Source: an uncultured Eubacteriales bacterium (GTDB lineage Bacteria; Bacillota; Clostridia; Oscillospirales; Ruminococcaceae). Taken from it: a stretch of 5,750 nt of DNA. Of the stretch, positions 1 through 5,642 are shown piece by piece (the first letter of the stretch is position 1; every line of letters begins with the position of its first letter). The notes below the pieces were generated by a model. That model made no database searches. It saw only the letters and a list, made by a program, of their open reading frames with translations, and was not told the DNA's origin. The position numbers and the translations under genes are program-made. Location of the stretch: positions 1-5,750 of the forward strand of contig CAUHFD010000182.1 in assembly GCA_959605275.1 (NCBI GenBank). The letters run 5' to 3'.

Positions 1-55
1 GTTGTAGTGCGAAGTAGGGAGTGCCCAACGCGGCACCGAATAACGAAATGAATCA
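1..55. other. window edge, no supported gene
   Basis: No coding region can be supported here. One plus-strand frame stays open from the edge to a TGA at 49-51, but it is only 16 codons and matches nothing I recognise. A small inverted repeat, GTGCC at 21-25 and GGCAC at 32-36 with a 6-base loop, is visible but too short to interpret. The stretch could be the tail of a plus-strand gene that converges on the terminator hairpin at 56-93, or plain spacer. Confidence 0.4.
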
Positions 56-93
56 ACAACCCTGCCCGAGAGTGTGCTCGCGGGCAGGGTTGT
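56..93. terminator. GC-rich hairpin, probable (bidirectional) terminator
   Basis: ACAACCCTGCCCG at 56-68 pairs perfectly with CGGGCAGGGTTGT at 81-93. After one mismatch, GAG at 70-72 and CTC at 77-79 extend the stem around a TGTG loop. It lies 23 bases beyond the stop codon of the VWA gene, where the sigma/VWA transcript should end. The T-rich tail (GTTTGTTT) is on the plus-strand side. On the minus-strand side only a broken run (TGATTCATTT) follows. It may therefore end a plus-strand transcript entering from the left as well as, or instead of, the minus-strand operon. The stem itself is unambiguous; the direction is not. Confidence 0.75.
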
Positions 94-116
94 GTTTGTT
101 TAGAAAGATATTTCAT

Positions 117-1634
117 TTAAACGAGATAATCATTGATAATATTGACCAATAGATCATTGAGCTTGTAAACTTTGCTTTCACCGATGGTCGGCTCGATGTG
201 ACTTCCTCCAATACCACTGTCGTCGGTCAGCGTAACGTATGTGCCGCCGGTGCCGGTACTGAGTGCCCGCATCAAATATTCGGTGTTTTTATCAATTCCG
301 CTGGCGGTCACTGGAATGATACGAATGCCGTTTTTGGCTGCCGCTGTCATTAATTTTTGCATCTCTGATTTGGCACTGTCATGTGGCGGTGCATCTAAAA
401 TCAGGAACAGCAGTTTTGCAGAAGCATTCGATGACCATTCGTGCTTGTAGATCGCGTCGTTCAGCGCTTGCTCTACCGCTTCTTCAAAATCTCCGCCACC
501 GTCGGCAGATTGCGCTTTTAAATTGCTGATGGCGGTGTTCACATCACTGACAAACGGGAAAGGGCGTACCACGTATTCGTCGCCGGTGTCTCGGTAGAAG
601 TTAACGCTTAACCGGAGCGGAATATTGCCGTTTTGTTTTTTGACTCGCAGGATAATGTCGGCAAGCTCCTGTTGCAGATAAGACAGTTCATCTCCCATAG
701 AACCGGTTGTGTCACATACAAACATCAAATCCAGTGCGGTGCTCCGTTTCGCTGCGTTTTCCAGTGAGATGGTATAAGCGGCAGCAACGGAATCTCCCAG
801 AGGCTGTTCTGCTGTTTTCTCCGCGTATTTCACAATAATTTTTTTAGGGGAACCGTTTTGCTGAAAAACATGATAGAACAGATAAGCCTTTCCCTTGTTA
901 TCGCTGATTGTAGACCAGATTTCGTTGCCCTGCGCATCCAGCAGGATAACGTATGCACCGCCGATCACATTCTGACCGCTTTGCACCGTTACGGCAATGC
1001 GCTTGGTCAGATTTATTCCCCATTTCGCCTGATACTGCCGAAATTCACTGTTTTGCCCCATCAGATTCAGCCAAAAGTCAAAGTTTAGATTATCATTCCA
1101 TGCTTTTGCCGTCAGCAATCCAGCGGTTGCCTGATTGGATTGGGAGGTTGTTGAGCCGTCGATGCTGTCCGGTTTTGTCGAAGTGCCGGCAGTGGGTGAT
1201 TTTAAAGCGCCGCCGCCAGTTGCTTCGGCTTTTGTGTCGGCAGTACCTTTTTCAGGAGTTGCTGTCGCATCTGTGGCATCGCCTCCGGCTGTAAAATCAG
1301 TGTCTGCATCACCGTCAGTCGGTGATGCAGGTGCTTCACCGATTTCTGTTGCCATGTCCTCTGTTTCTTCGCCGTAATACGTTTCGGATTTATTTGTTGC
1401 GCCCGAAAGCGGAGCGGAATCCAGCATGCCTTCTTTGCTCAGGCTGCCGTTCATGATTGAGGCGAATACGCCGCTACCTACTAATACAACAGCAAGGCAG
1501 GCTGCGATGGCTTTTTTCATTTTTATATGGTAGTTTTTTGTCACAGAGGACTGCGCCAAAATTTTACGGATCGTTTTGTCCTTTAACTTTTCATCCGGTG
1601 TCAGTTGGTCAAACCCTTTGAAAAGATTCTTCAT
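117..1634 (-). CDS. membrane-anchored VWA-domain protein, probable anti-sigma/sensor of the adjacent ECF sigma factor
   Basis: This 505-residue protein has four parts. Residues 1-39 are a charged, helical cytosolic segment (FDQLTPDEKLKDKT). Residues about 40-61 are a single membrane anchor preceded by KMKK. Residues about 70-172 are an Asp/Thr/Ala/Gly-rich low-complexity linker. Then come an Ig-like or carboxypeptidase-regulatory-like beta region (about 174-275, starting LTAKAWND) and a VWA domain (about 300-505). The metal site is recognisable: DTTGS at 308-312, GGGD ending at Asp382, and DAPPHD at 414-419. I chose the ATG at 1634 because GGAG lies 9 bases upstream; a TTG at 1649 would start inside that site. 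The gene overlaps the sigma gene by 26 bases, so the two are probably translationally coupled. Sigma binding by residues 1-39 is inferred from gene order and topology. VWA domains bind proteins through a metal ion, so the outer part may sense an envelope ligand. The VWA call is firm; the anti-sigma role is likely but unproven. Confidence 0.85.
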   Translation of the reverse strand: MKNLFKGFDQLTPDEKLKDKTIRKILAQSSVTKNYHIKMKKAIAACLAVVLVGSGVFASIMNGSLSKEGMLDSAPLSGATNKSETYYGEETEDMATEIGEAPASPTDGDADTDFTAGGDATDATATPEKGTADTKAEATGGGALKSPTAGTSTKPDSIDGSTTSQSNQATAGLLTAKAWNDNLNFDFWLNLMGQNSEFRQYQAKWGINLTKRIAVTVQSGQNVIGGAYVILLDAQGNEIWSTISDNKGKAYLFYHVFQQNGSPKKIIVKYAEKTAEQPLGDSVAAAYTISLENAAKRSTALDLMFVCDTTGSMGDELSYLQQELADIILRVKKQNGNIPLRLSVNFYRDTGDEYVVRPFPFVSDVNTAISNLKAQSADGGGDFEEAVEQALNDAIYKHEWSSNASAKLLFLILDAPPHDSAKSEMQKLMTAAAKNGIRIIPVTASGIDKNTEYLMRALSTGTGGTYVTLTDDSGIGGSHIEPTIGESKVYKLNDLLVNIINDYLV

Positions 1635-2121
1635 GTTCCATATCTCCAATCAACTTGGTTTTTAGAAGTTCTCTGCCTCTCTTTAACTGCGTTCGCACGG
1701 TAGCGGGTTTCAGGTGCAGCAGATTGGCAATTTCCTCCGTGGAATAGCCTTCATAATAATGCAAATAGAGTACCTGCCTGTATTTTACCGGAAGTTCCAG
1801 CAAAGCGGTGATCGTTTCTACGTCGGTTTCGTCTTGAATCGCGCCGGTTAACTGATCCAGCGGAACGGTTTTGCGGTACCAGGCAGTGTGTAAAAAGTTT
1901 TTGCAATAATTGGATGCGACCGTAATCAACCACGCTTTTTCATGCTCATCGCTCTCAAAAGCGGGTTGTTTTTCAAAAAGACGCAAAAACACCTCCTGAA
2001 ACATATCTTGGGTGTCTTGCTCGTTTTTTAAATAAAGAATACCCAAACGGTAAATCATATTTCCAAATTTTTCAATTTGTTCAGAAATACAATTGCTCGT
2101 ACGCAACAATTGAGTTTCCAT
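1609..2121 (-). CDS. ECF-family RNA polymerase sigma factor (sigma-70 regions 2 and 4)
   Basis: This 170-residue protein has the standard two-domain length of an ECF sigma factor. Region 2 spans about residues 15-80, with DTQDMFQEVFLRLF (36-49) as the core-binding and -10 element signature, followed by KAWLITVASNYCKN (62-75). Region 4 spans about 103-157. It has the usual LPVKYRQVLYLHYYEGYSTEEIA pattern (shortened here: LPVKYR at 110-115, GYSTEEIA at 125-132) and a helix-turn-helix ending in ATVRTQLKRGRELLK. There is no extra C-terminal domain. It directs RNA polymerase to a small regulon, normally held inactive by a partner encoded next to it. The 3' end overlaps the VWA gene by 26 bases. 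The AAAGGG ribosome site at 2134-2139 is 12 bases from the ATG, which is rather far, but the ATG closer to it is followed at once by a stop. An ECF-like promoter lies about 60 bases upstream. The ECF subgroup cannot be assigned by eye. Confidence 0.95.
   Translation of the reverse strand: METQLLRTSNCISEQIEKFGNMIYRLGILYLKNEQDTQDMFQEVFLRLFEKQPAFESDEHEKAWLITVASNYCKNFLHTAWYRKTVPLDQLTGAIQDETDVETITALLELPVKYRQVLYLHYYEGYSTEEIANLLHLKPATVRTQLKRGRELLKTKLIGDMEHEESFQRV
1644..1649 (-). promoter_or_regulatory. ribosome binding site that fixes the VWA gene start
   Basis: On the minus strand TTGGAG reads from 1649 to 1644 and leaves 9 bases before the ATG at 1634. It sits inside the 3' end of the sigma gene. 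It argues against the longer TTG start at 1649, whose first codon would be part of the ribosome site. Confidence 0.7.
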
Positions 2122-2178
2122 TTATATGATCATCCCTTTCTCGAGCTTTTGTCCTGTTTTATGAAGGCTTCTATTTAC

Positions 2179-2207
2179 AATACAGTTGAATAGGGGAAAA
2201 TGTTTCA
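2179..2207 (-). promoter_or_regulatory. candidate ECF-type promoter of the sigma/VWA operon
   Basis: On the minus strand TGAAAC (2207-2202) is followed by ATTTT, then after a 17-base spacer by TGTATT (2184-2179). TGAAAC followed by T-rich sequence is the usual -35 of promoters read by ECF sigma factors such as Bacillus SigM and SigW. The -10 differs from the CGTA/CGTC of those examples. No good sigma-A -35 is placed for a TATTGT -10 here. The predicted start would give a leader of about 50 bases. This fits autoregulation, which is common for ECF operons, but it is a motif match only. Confidence 0.5.
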
Positions 2208-2230
2208 TTTTATAAAAAATAGCTTCGGAG

Positions 2231-2296
2231 AAAAAATATCAGCAATTTGAGGAAACGAAACAACATAATCGGTATCCTGGAACAAATTGCTGATAT
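2231..2296 (-). terminator. Rho-independent terminator of the FHA-SEDS/PBP operon
   Basis: CAAATTGCTGATAT at 2283-2296 and ATATCAGCAATTTG at 2236-2249 form a perfect 14-bp stem. On the minus strand the stem is followed directly by a run of T (2235-2231). It starts 22 bases after the PBP stop codon. The loop is long at 33 bases; AGGA at 2250-2253 can pair with TCCT at 2275-2278 and shorten it. Together these are the features of an intrinsic terminator. It separates the cell-wall operon from the sigma/VWA operon. Confidence 0.85.
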
Positions 2297-2318
2297 CATT
2301 TTACGCGATGCAAAAGGA

Positions 2319-3686
2319 TTATTTTTTAGCCGCCTGTAATACAGTGTTGGCAATCTGTAACGCAACGCGGCTTCCACTTCCCGCATTTTCAGCAACGACT
2401 GCAAAAGCAAGCGGCAAACTTTCATCTTGAACAAAGCCGATCATCCAGGAATGCGGGACGGCGTGCTCACCAACTTCGGCGGTACCGGTTTTCGCGCAAA
2501 CGTTAAGACCCGGAAAACTGCTGTCCTTGTAATTGGTTTTCACAGTATAACGCATCATTTCGGCAAGTGTGCGGGCTGCTTCTGTGCTGAGCATCCGGCT
2601 GCCGGTTTTGGAAAGCTTAAAATGGAGCGGCAGTCCGGCAGGGGAGGTAATACTTTCTATGATATAGGGCTTGACAGGGATGCCGTCATTTGCAATTGCA
2701 CCGACCATGGTAAGATATTGCAATGGATTGACCAGAGTGGTATATTGCCCCATTCCTGCCCATGCAAGATCAATGTTCCGTATATTTGTGTAATCAATGG
2801 AGCTTTTTTTAGCGGTAATGCCATCCAGTTTAAAAGTTTGATTGAAGCCCATTTTTTGGGCATAGGTTTTTAGGTTTTCGGGTCCCAGCTTTACCGCAAG
2901 CTGTGCAAAATAAGCGTTGCAGGATTTTGCAAGCGCGTCTTTGAATTTTAAGGTGCCGTGTTTGCTTAAACAGCTGACCCATTCTCCCTCAATTTCAACA
3001 CCCGCATTACAGGTGAACTCCAGGTCTTCCATTCCATCAAAGGTTTGCAGTGCCGCTGCCGCGGTAACTACCTTGAAAGTAGAGCCAGGCGTGTAGGAGG
3101 AAGAAAGAAAACGGTTGAGGTAAACGCCGGTATATTTTTCATCTTCTTCGGAGATTTCCGGCGGATCGTTGATATCGTAGGTCGGTGTGCTGACCATGCA
3201 AAGCATCTCACCGGTCTTATAGTTGTAAACGCCGACTGTACCGCTGTATTTCCCCAGTGCTTTTAACGCCGTGGCGCAAAGGTTGGCATCTAGTGTCAGG
3301 GCGATATCATTGCCTTTTCCGCTGGGTTGGAATACACCATTTACTAAATTATAGCCCACAAGCTGTTTCCAATAGCTGTTTTGCAGACCGGTTTTAATCA
3401 ATCCGGAGGAGTCTCCTACCGTGTGTAATAAGGCTTTGCGGATATTTTTGTCGTTGTTGTATACTCTATCGCCGTCTATGGTTTGTGCCAAAACGATTCC
3501 GTTGCGGTCGGTAATACTGCCGGCACCTGATAATATTGCTTTGTTGTTATAAATATGGCGGTTTGCCGGATAAGAAGTCCAGCCGGGCGCGTTTATAGCA
3601 AAAACGATACCTAATACCACTAAGCCTGCGGTAAAACAAAGCATAATGATAAGCAGCAGGATAGAACGACGTGACATTTGTTTCAT
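2319..3686 (-). CDS. class B penicillin-binding protein (D,D-transpeptidase), PbpA/FtsI-like
   Basis: This 455-residue protein cross-links peptidoglycan peptides at the outer face of the membrane and is the target of beta-lactams. A single N-terminal membrane anchor lies at about residues 8-32. A short linker region with the ITDRNGIVLAQ signature (58-68) follows. The transpeptidase domain covers about 148-452 with all three catalytic motifs intact: STFK at 202-205 (nucleophile Ser202), SCN at 255-257, and KTGTAE at 399-404. It is much shorter than the ~600-700 residues of typical PBP2 or PBP3 and has no PASTA repeats. In size and architecture it resembles PbpA-type proteins that pair with FHA/SEDS genes. 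It begins 6 bases after the FHA-SEDS stop codon, and its ribosome site (AAAGGG, 3698-3703) lies inside the last codons of that gene, so translational coupling is likely. A terminator follows. The family assignment is firm; the exact septal, lateral or sporulation role is not determined. Confidence 0.95.
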   Translation of the reverse strand: MKQMSRRSILLLIIMLCFTAGLVVLGIVFAINAPGWTSYPANRHIYNNKAILSGAGSITDRNGIVLAQTIDGDRVYNNDKNIRKALLHTVGDSSGLIKTGLQNSYWKQLVGYNLVNGVFQPSGKGNDIALTLDANLCATALKALGKYSGTVGVYNYKTGEMLCMVSTPTYDINDPPEISEEDEKYTGVYLNRFLSSSYTPGSTFKVVTAAAALQTFDGMEDLEFTCNAGVEIEGEWVSCLSKHGTLKFKDALAKSCNAYFAQLAVKLGPENLKTYAQKMGFNQTFKLDGITAKKSSIDYTNIRNIDLAWAGMGQYTTLVNPLQYLTMVGAIANDGIPVKPYIIESITSPAGLPLHFKLSKTGSRMLSTEAARTLAEMMRYTVKTNYKDSSFPGLNVCAKTGTAEVGEHAVPHSWMIGFVQDESLPLAFAVVAENAGSGSRVALQIANTVLQAAKK

Positions 3687-3692
3687 TCAAGC

Positions 3693-5360
3693 TCATACCC
3701 TTTCGGTTTTTATGGCAGTATATCTTTTCGGCGGTTCGGAATTTGTGTACCCGGCAGCTTTGAAGAAGGCGAGCATTGCGAAGCTTGCTACCATACTGGA
3801 ACCGCCGTTACTGATAAACGGGAAGGTTACTCCGGTCAGCGGCAGTAAGTCGGTGGAACCGAAAATATTCAGAGCCGCCTGAAATAGGAACATACCGCCG
3901 GCGGCACAGGCCGCAATCGAATAGTAGGCGGAACATGCGCGCGGGGCACAGCGGATTGCCCAGGCGGCAAAAATCAGCAGACAGGCGGCACAGCATAATG
4001 CTACCAGCAGTCCCCATTCCTCGCTGACGATACCAAAAACCAGGTCGGTATCCGATGCGGCAACACGATCGAGATTGCCATTTCCGCCACCTACGCCCAA
4101 CAAGCCGCCGCTGCCGATTGCTATCATGGTTCTGGTTTGCTGATATCCTTTTGTGGATGCAAAATCCCATGCTCGGAGATAACTGGAAAACCGGCTTGCA
4201 ATATATGGATGATAGAGGATAATAACCGGAATTGCCAGTACAGCCAATCCGGAGAATCCGGCAATGACTTTCCAATCGCCGGAACGCATATAGGAGATAA
4301 TGACGATACCGACAAAGAAAATTGCGGCAGTCCCGTAATCGCGCATTAAGAAAAGCGCTCCCAGACAAGCAACTGAAAAACCAGCAAACAACAAGGTGTT
4401 TCGCCATGTAGTCAGCCGTTCTAATGTTGCACATCCGGCAAAAAGAAATGCTACTTTGACAAATTCAGACGGCTGTATCGTCACAAAACCCAAGTTGATC
4501 CAGTTTTTTGCACCATAGCGGCTTTCTCCGATCAGCAGATTAGCCGCAAGAAGGACTAACCCAATTGCGGCAACCGCATATCGAAGCCGCATTGTACGTC
4601 TAATATCCTGCATGATCCATTCTAAAAAACAGAAACTTCCCAATCCCAGCAAAACGGCAATAAACTGTTTGAGCAGGGAAGAAGGGGTAGCACTGGCGGC
4701 AACGCAAAGACCAATTGTAATCAAAAAGAAGGCTAAGATTTCGATACCGATATTTTTGCATTTTTTAACCCCGAAGTATATCCATTCGGTGATCAATAAA
4801 CCGCCGAAGCAAACCGGTATAGACCATGGTAGCTCCTCAATATAATGAAAAATAATAGATAGAAATGCAAGCAGTTGAAAGAAATTTAAAAAAAACAGCG
4901 CAGGCATTGCAGAAAAATTTTTCAGTTTTCCTTGACCGATTTGTTCCATATCGGTAATAGCAGGCGGCTCTAACTTTAAAAAGGTGTCTCCGATGGTGAT
5001 GACATCGCCGTAGTTTAGCTCGGTACGGTTTGTAACGCGTTCACCGTTTAAAAAGACGCCGCTTTTGGAACGCCCGTCGCTGATGAACCACCCCTTGTGA
5101 TAAGTAAGAACAGCGTGCCGGCGGGATATAACGGCGGAGGTCAAATGAATATCGCAGAGTGCGTTTCGGCCGATTGTGCTTTCGCAGGATACCACAGGAT
5201 ACCGCGAACCGTCTTGCGCAGTTAAAACAGCAATCGGATTTTGCGGCTGCCGTTTTAAAAACAGCATTTTGATACAAAATATCAGGATGAGGATTGCCGC
5301 AGCCGGTAAAGCCCAGCGGACAGCAGCATTGTAATATCCGGTCATTAAACTCCAGTCCAT
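3693..5360 (-). CDS. FHA domain fused to FtsW/RodA/SpoVE-family (SEDS) peptidoglycan glycosyltransferase
   Basis: This 555-residue membrane protein polymerises lipid II glycan strands, working with a partner class B PBP. Residues about 13-35 are a membrane helix that leaves the following part in the cytosol. An FHA domain follows at about 42-131, with its phosphothreonine-binding residues present: GR at 64-65, SRRH at 79-82, and NG at 105-106. The SEDS domain (about 152-537) has roughly ten membrane helices. Its conserved motifs are QPSEFVK (296-302), DTDLVFG at 437-443, whose Asp439 aligns with the catalytic Asp of the usual HTDF motif, and LPLTGVTFPFISNGGSS (506-522). Canonical FtsW and RodA have about 370-420 residues and no FHA domain. 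The start is well supported: AAAGGA at 5368-5373 sits 7 bases before the ATG, below a sigma-A-like promoter. The PBP gene follows after 6 bases. FHA domains read Ser/Thr-kinase phosphorylation, so a PknB-type kinase elsewhere probably regulates this pair. No kinase is encoded in the window. Confidence 0.95.
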   Translation of the reverse strand: MDWSLMTGYYNAAVRWALPAAAILILIFCIKMLFLKRQPQNPIAVLTAQDGSRYPVVSCESTIGRNALCDIHLTSAVISRRHAVLTYHKGWFISDGRSKSGVFLNGERVTNRTELNYGDVITIGDTFLKLEPPAITDMEQIGQGKLKNFSAMPALFFLNFFQLLAFLSIIFHYIEELPWSIPVCFGGLLITEWIYFGVKKCKNIGIEILAFFLITIGLCVAASATPSSLLKQFIAVLLGLGSFCFLEWIMQDIRRTMRLRYAVAAIGLVLLAANLLIGESRYGAKNWINLGFVTIQPSEFVKVAFLFAGCATLERLTTWRNTLLFAGFSVACLGALFLMRDYGTAAIFFVGIVIISYMRSGDWKVIAGFSGLAVLAIPVIILYHPYIASRFSSYLRAWDFASTKGYQQTRTMIAIGSGGLLGVGGGNGNLDRVAASDTDLVFGIVSEEWGLLVALCCAACLLIFAAWAIRCAPRACSAYYSIAACAAGGMFLFQAALNIFGSTDLLPLTGVTFPFISNGGSSMVASFAMLAFFKAAGYTNSEPPKRYTAIKTERV

Positions 5361-5408
5361 GAAAGCATCCTTTCCTTGATGTATTAACTAGCAGAATGAT
5401 TTTTTTAC

Positions 5409-5442
5409 AGTATAACATAAAAATGTGAATAAAAGAAGTCAA
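5409..5442 (-). promoter_or_regulatory. sigma-A-type promoter of the FHA-SEDS/PBP operon
   Basis: On the minus strand TTGACT (5442-5437) is followed after 17 bases by TATGTT (5419-5414). An overlapping TATACT at 5414-5409, preceded by TGT, forms an extended -10 element (TGTTATACT). Either -10 could be used, and the region is very AT-rich. The start of the FHA-SEDS gene is about 50 bases downstream. No ECF-type TGAAAC motif is present, so the housekeeping sigma factor is the likely driver. Confidence 0.7.
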
Positions 5443-5463
5443 AATACCAAATACTGTTTTATT

Positions 5464-5492
5464 TTGCTTATGCACACTGCGGTGCAACGCAA
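5464..5492. repeat. small imperfect inverted repeat upstream of the operon promoter
   Basis: TGCAC at 5471-5475 pairs with GTGCA at 5482-5486, and TTGC at 5464-5467 can pair with GCAA at 5489-5492 after small internal bulges. It lies about 22 bases upstream of the -35 element. It could be a regulator-binding site or chance pairing. I cannot assign a function. Confidence 0.3.
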
Positions 5493-5495
5493 TAG

Positions 5496-5548
5496 AAAAT
5501 CGTTTTAAAATTGCGGTTTACGTATAACAGCAATTTTAAAACGATTTT
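5496..5548. terminator. perfect 19-bp inverted repeat, probable bidirectional terminator after tspO
   Basis: AAAATCGTTTTAAAATTGC at 5496-5514 and its exact complement at 5530-5548 form a 19-bp stem. GTT/AAC pairing inside the 15-base spacer (5516-5518 with 5526-5528) extends it. The stem is AT-rich and both arms end in TTTT when transcribed, so a U-run lies at the foot of the hairpin in either direction. It is 94 bases beyond the tspO stop codon and upstream of the next promoter, a sensible place to end tspO transcription. The low GC content makes it weaker than the hairpin at 2231-2296, and a short repeat element is an alternative. Confidence 0.6.
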
Positions 5549-5642
5549 GTCTGCAGTAGTTATTAAATTGGTGCCAATGGTAGATATCAATTATACCCAC
5601 CGGTGATAAGAAACAAGTTATCCTTTCTTTGCAACATATGAT
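5549..5642. other. spacer after tspO, no gene seen
   Basis: This is the 3' flank of tspO. It holds only short symmetries: ATTGG/CCAAT at 5567-5578, an 8-base palindrome CACCGGTG at 5598-5605, and GATAA/TTATC at 5605-5622. None is followed by a T-run, and there is no coding signal. Confidence 0.5.

Noticed and set aside
953..1377. Plus-strand open frames opposite the VWA gene (953-1294 and 1135-1377)
   Set aside because: They lie entirely opposite a well-supported gene, match no family, and the second is low-complexity because it mirrors the repetitive linker codons.
117..1649. Longer VWA protein starting at a TTG codon (position 1649)
   Set aside because: The TTG is part of the TTGGAG ribosome site that is well spaced for the ATG at 1634, and no other ribosome site precedes it.
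2122..2133. Tiny leader frame ATG-ATC-ATA-TAA directly before the sigma gene
   Set aside because: Its ATG abuts the GGG of the ribosome site with no spacing, so it is unlikely to be translated.
2210..2434. Minus-strand 74-codon open frame spanning the end of the PBP gene and its terminator
   Set aside because: It is out of frame with the PBP, runs through the terminator hairpin, and has no recognisable domain.
2427..2873. Plus-strand 148-codon open frame opposite the PBP gene
   Set aside because: It is the complement of the transpeptidase coding region including the KTG motif, and shows no protein family signal.
3808..4434. Minus-strand 208-codon open frame within the SEDS gene
   Set aside because: It is a shifted frame of the SEDS coding region, rich in Arg and Cys, with no recognisable family. 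The SEDS frame carries all conserved motifs.
5409..5442. TTGACT paired with TATACT as one promoter
   Set aside because: The spacer would be 22 bases, too long. TTGACT fits TATGTT with 17 bases, and TATACT works only as an extended -10 element.
5041..5487. Minus-strand 148-codon open frame overlapping the start of the FHA-SEDS gene
   Set aside because: It runs across the promoter and ribosome site of the FHA-SEDS gene and is a shifted frame of the FHA domain.
5605..5622. GATAA/TTATC hairpin as the tspO terminator
   Set aside because: It has only 5 base pairs and no T-run. The 19-bp repeat further downstream is a better candidate.
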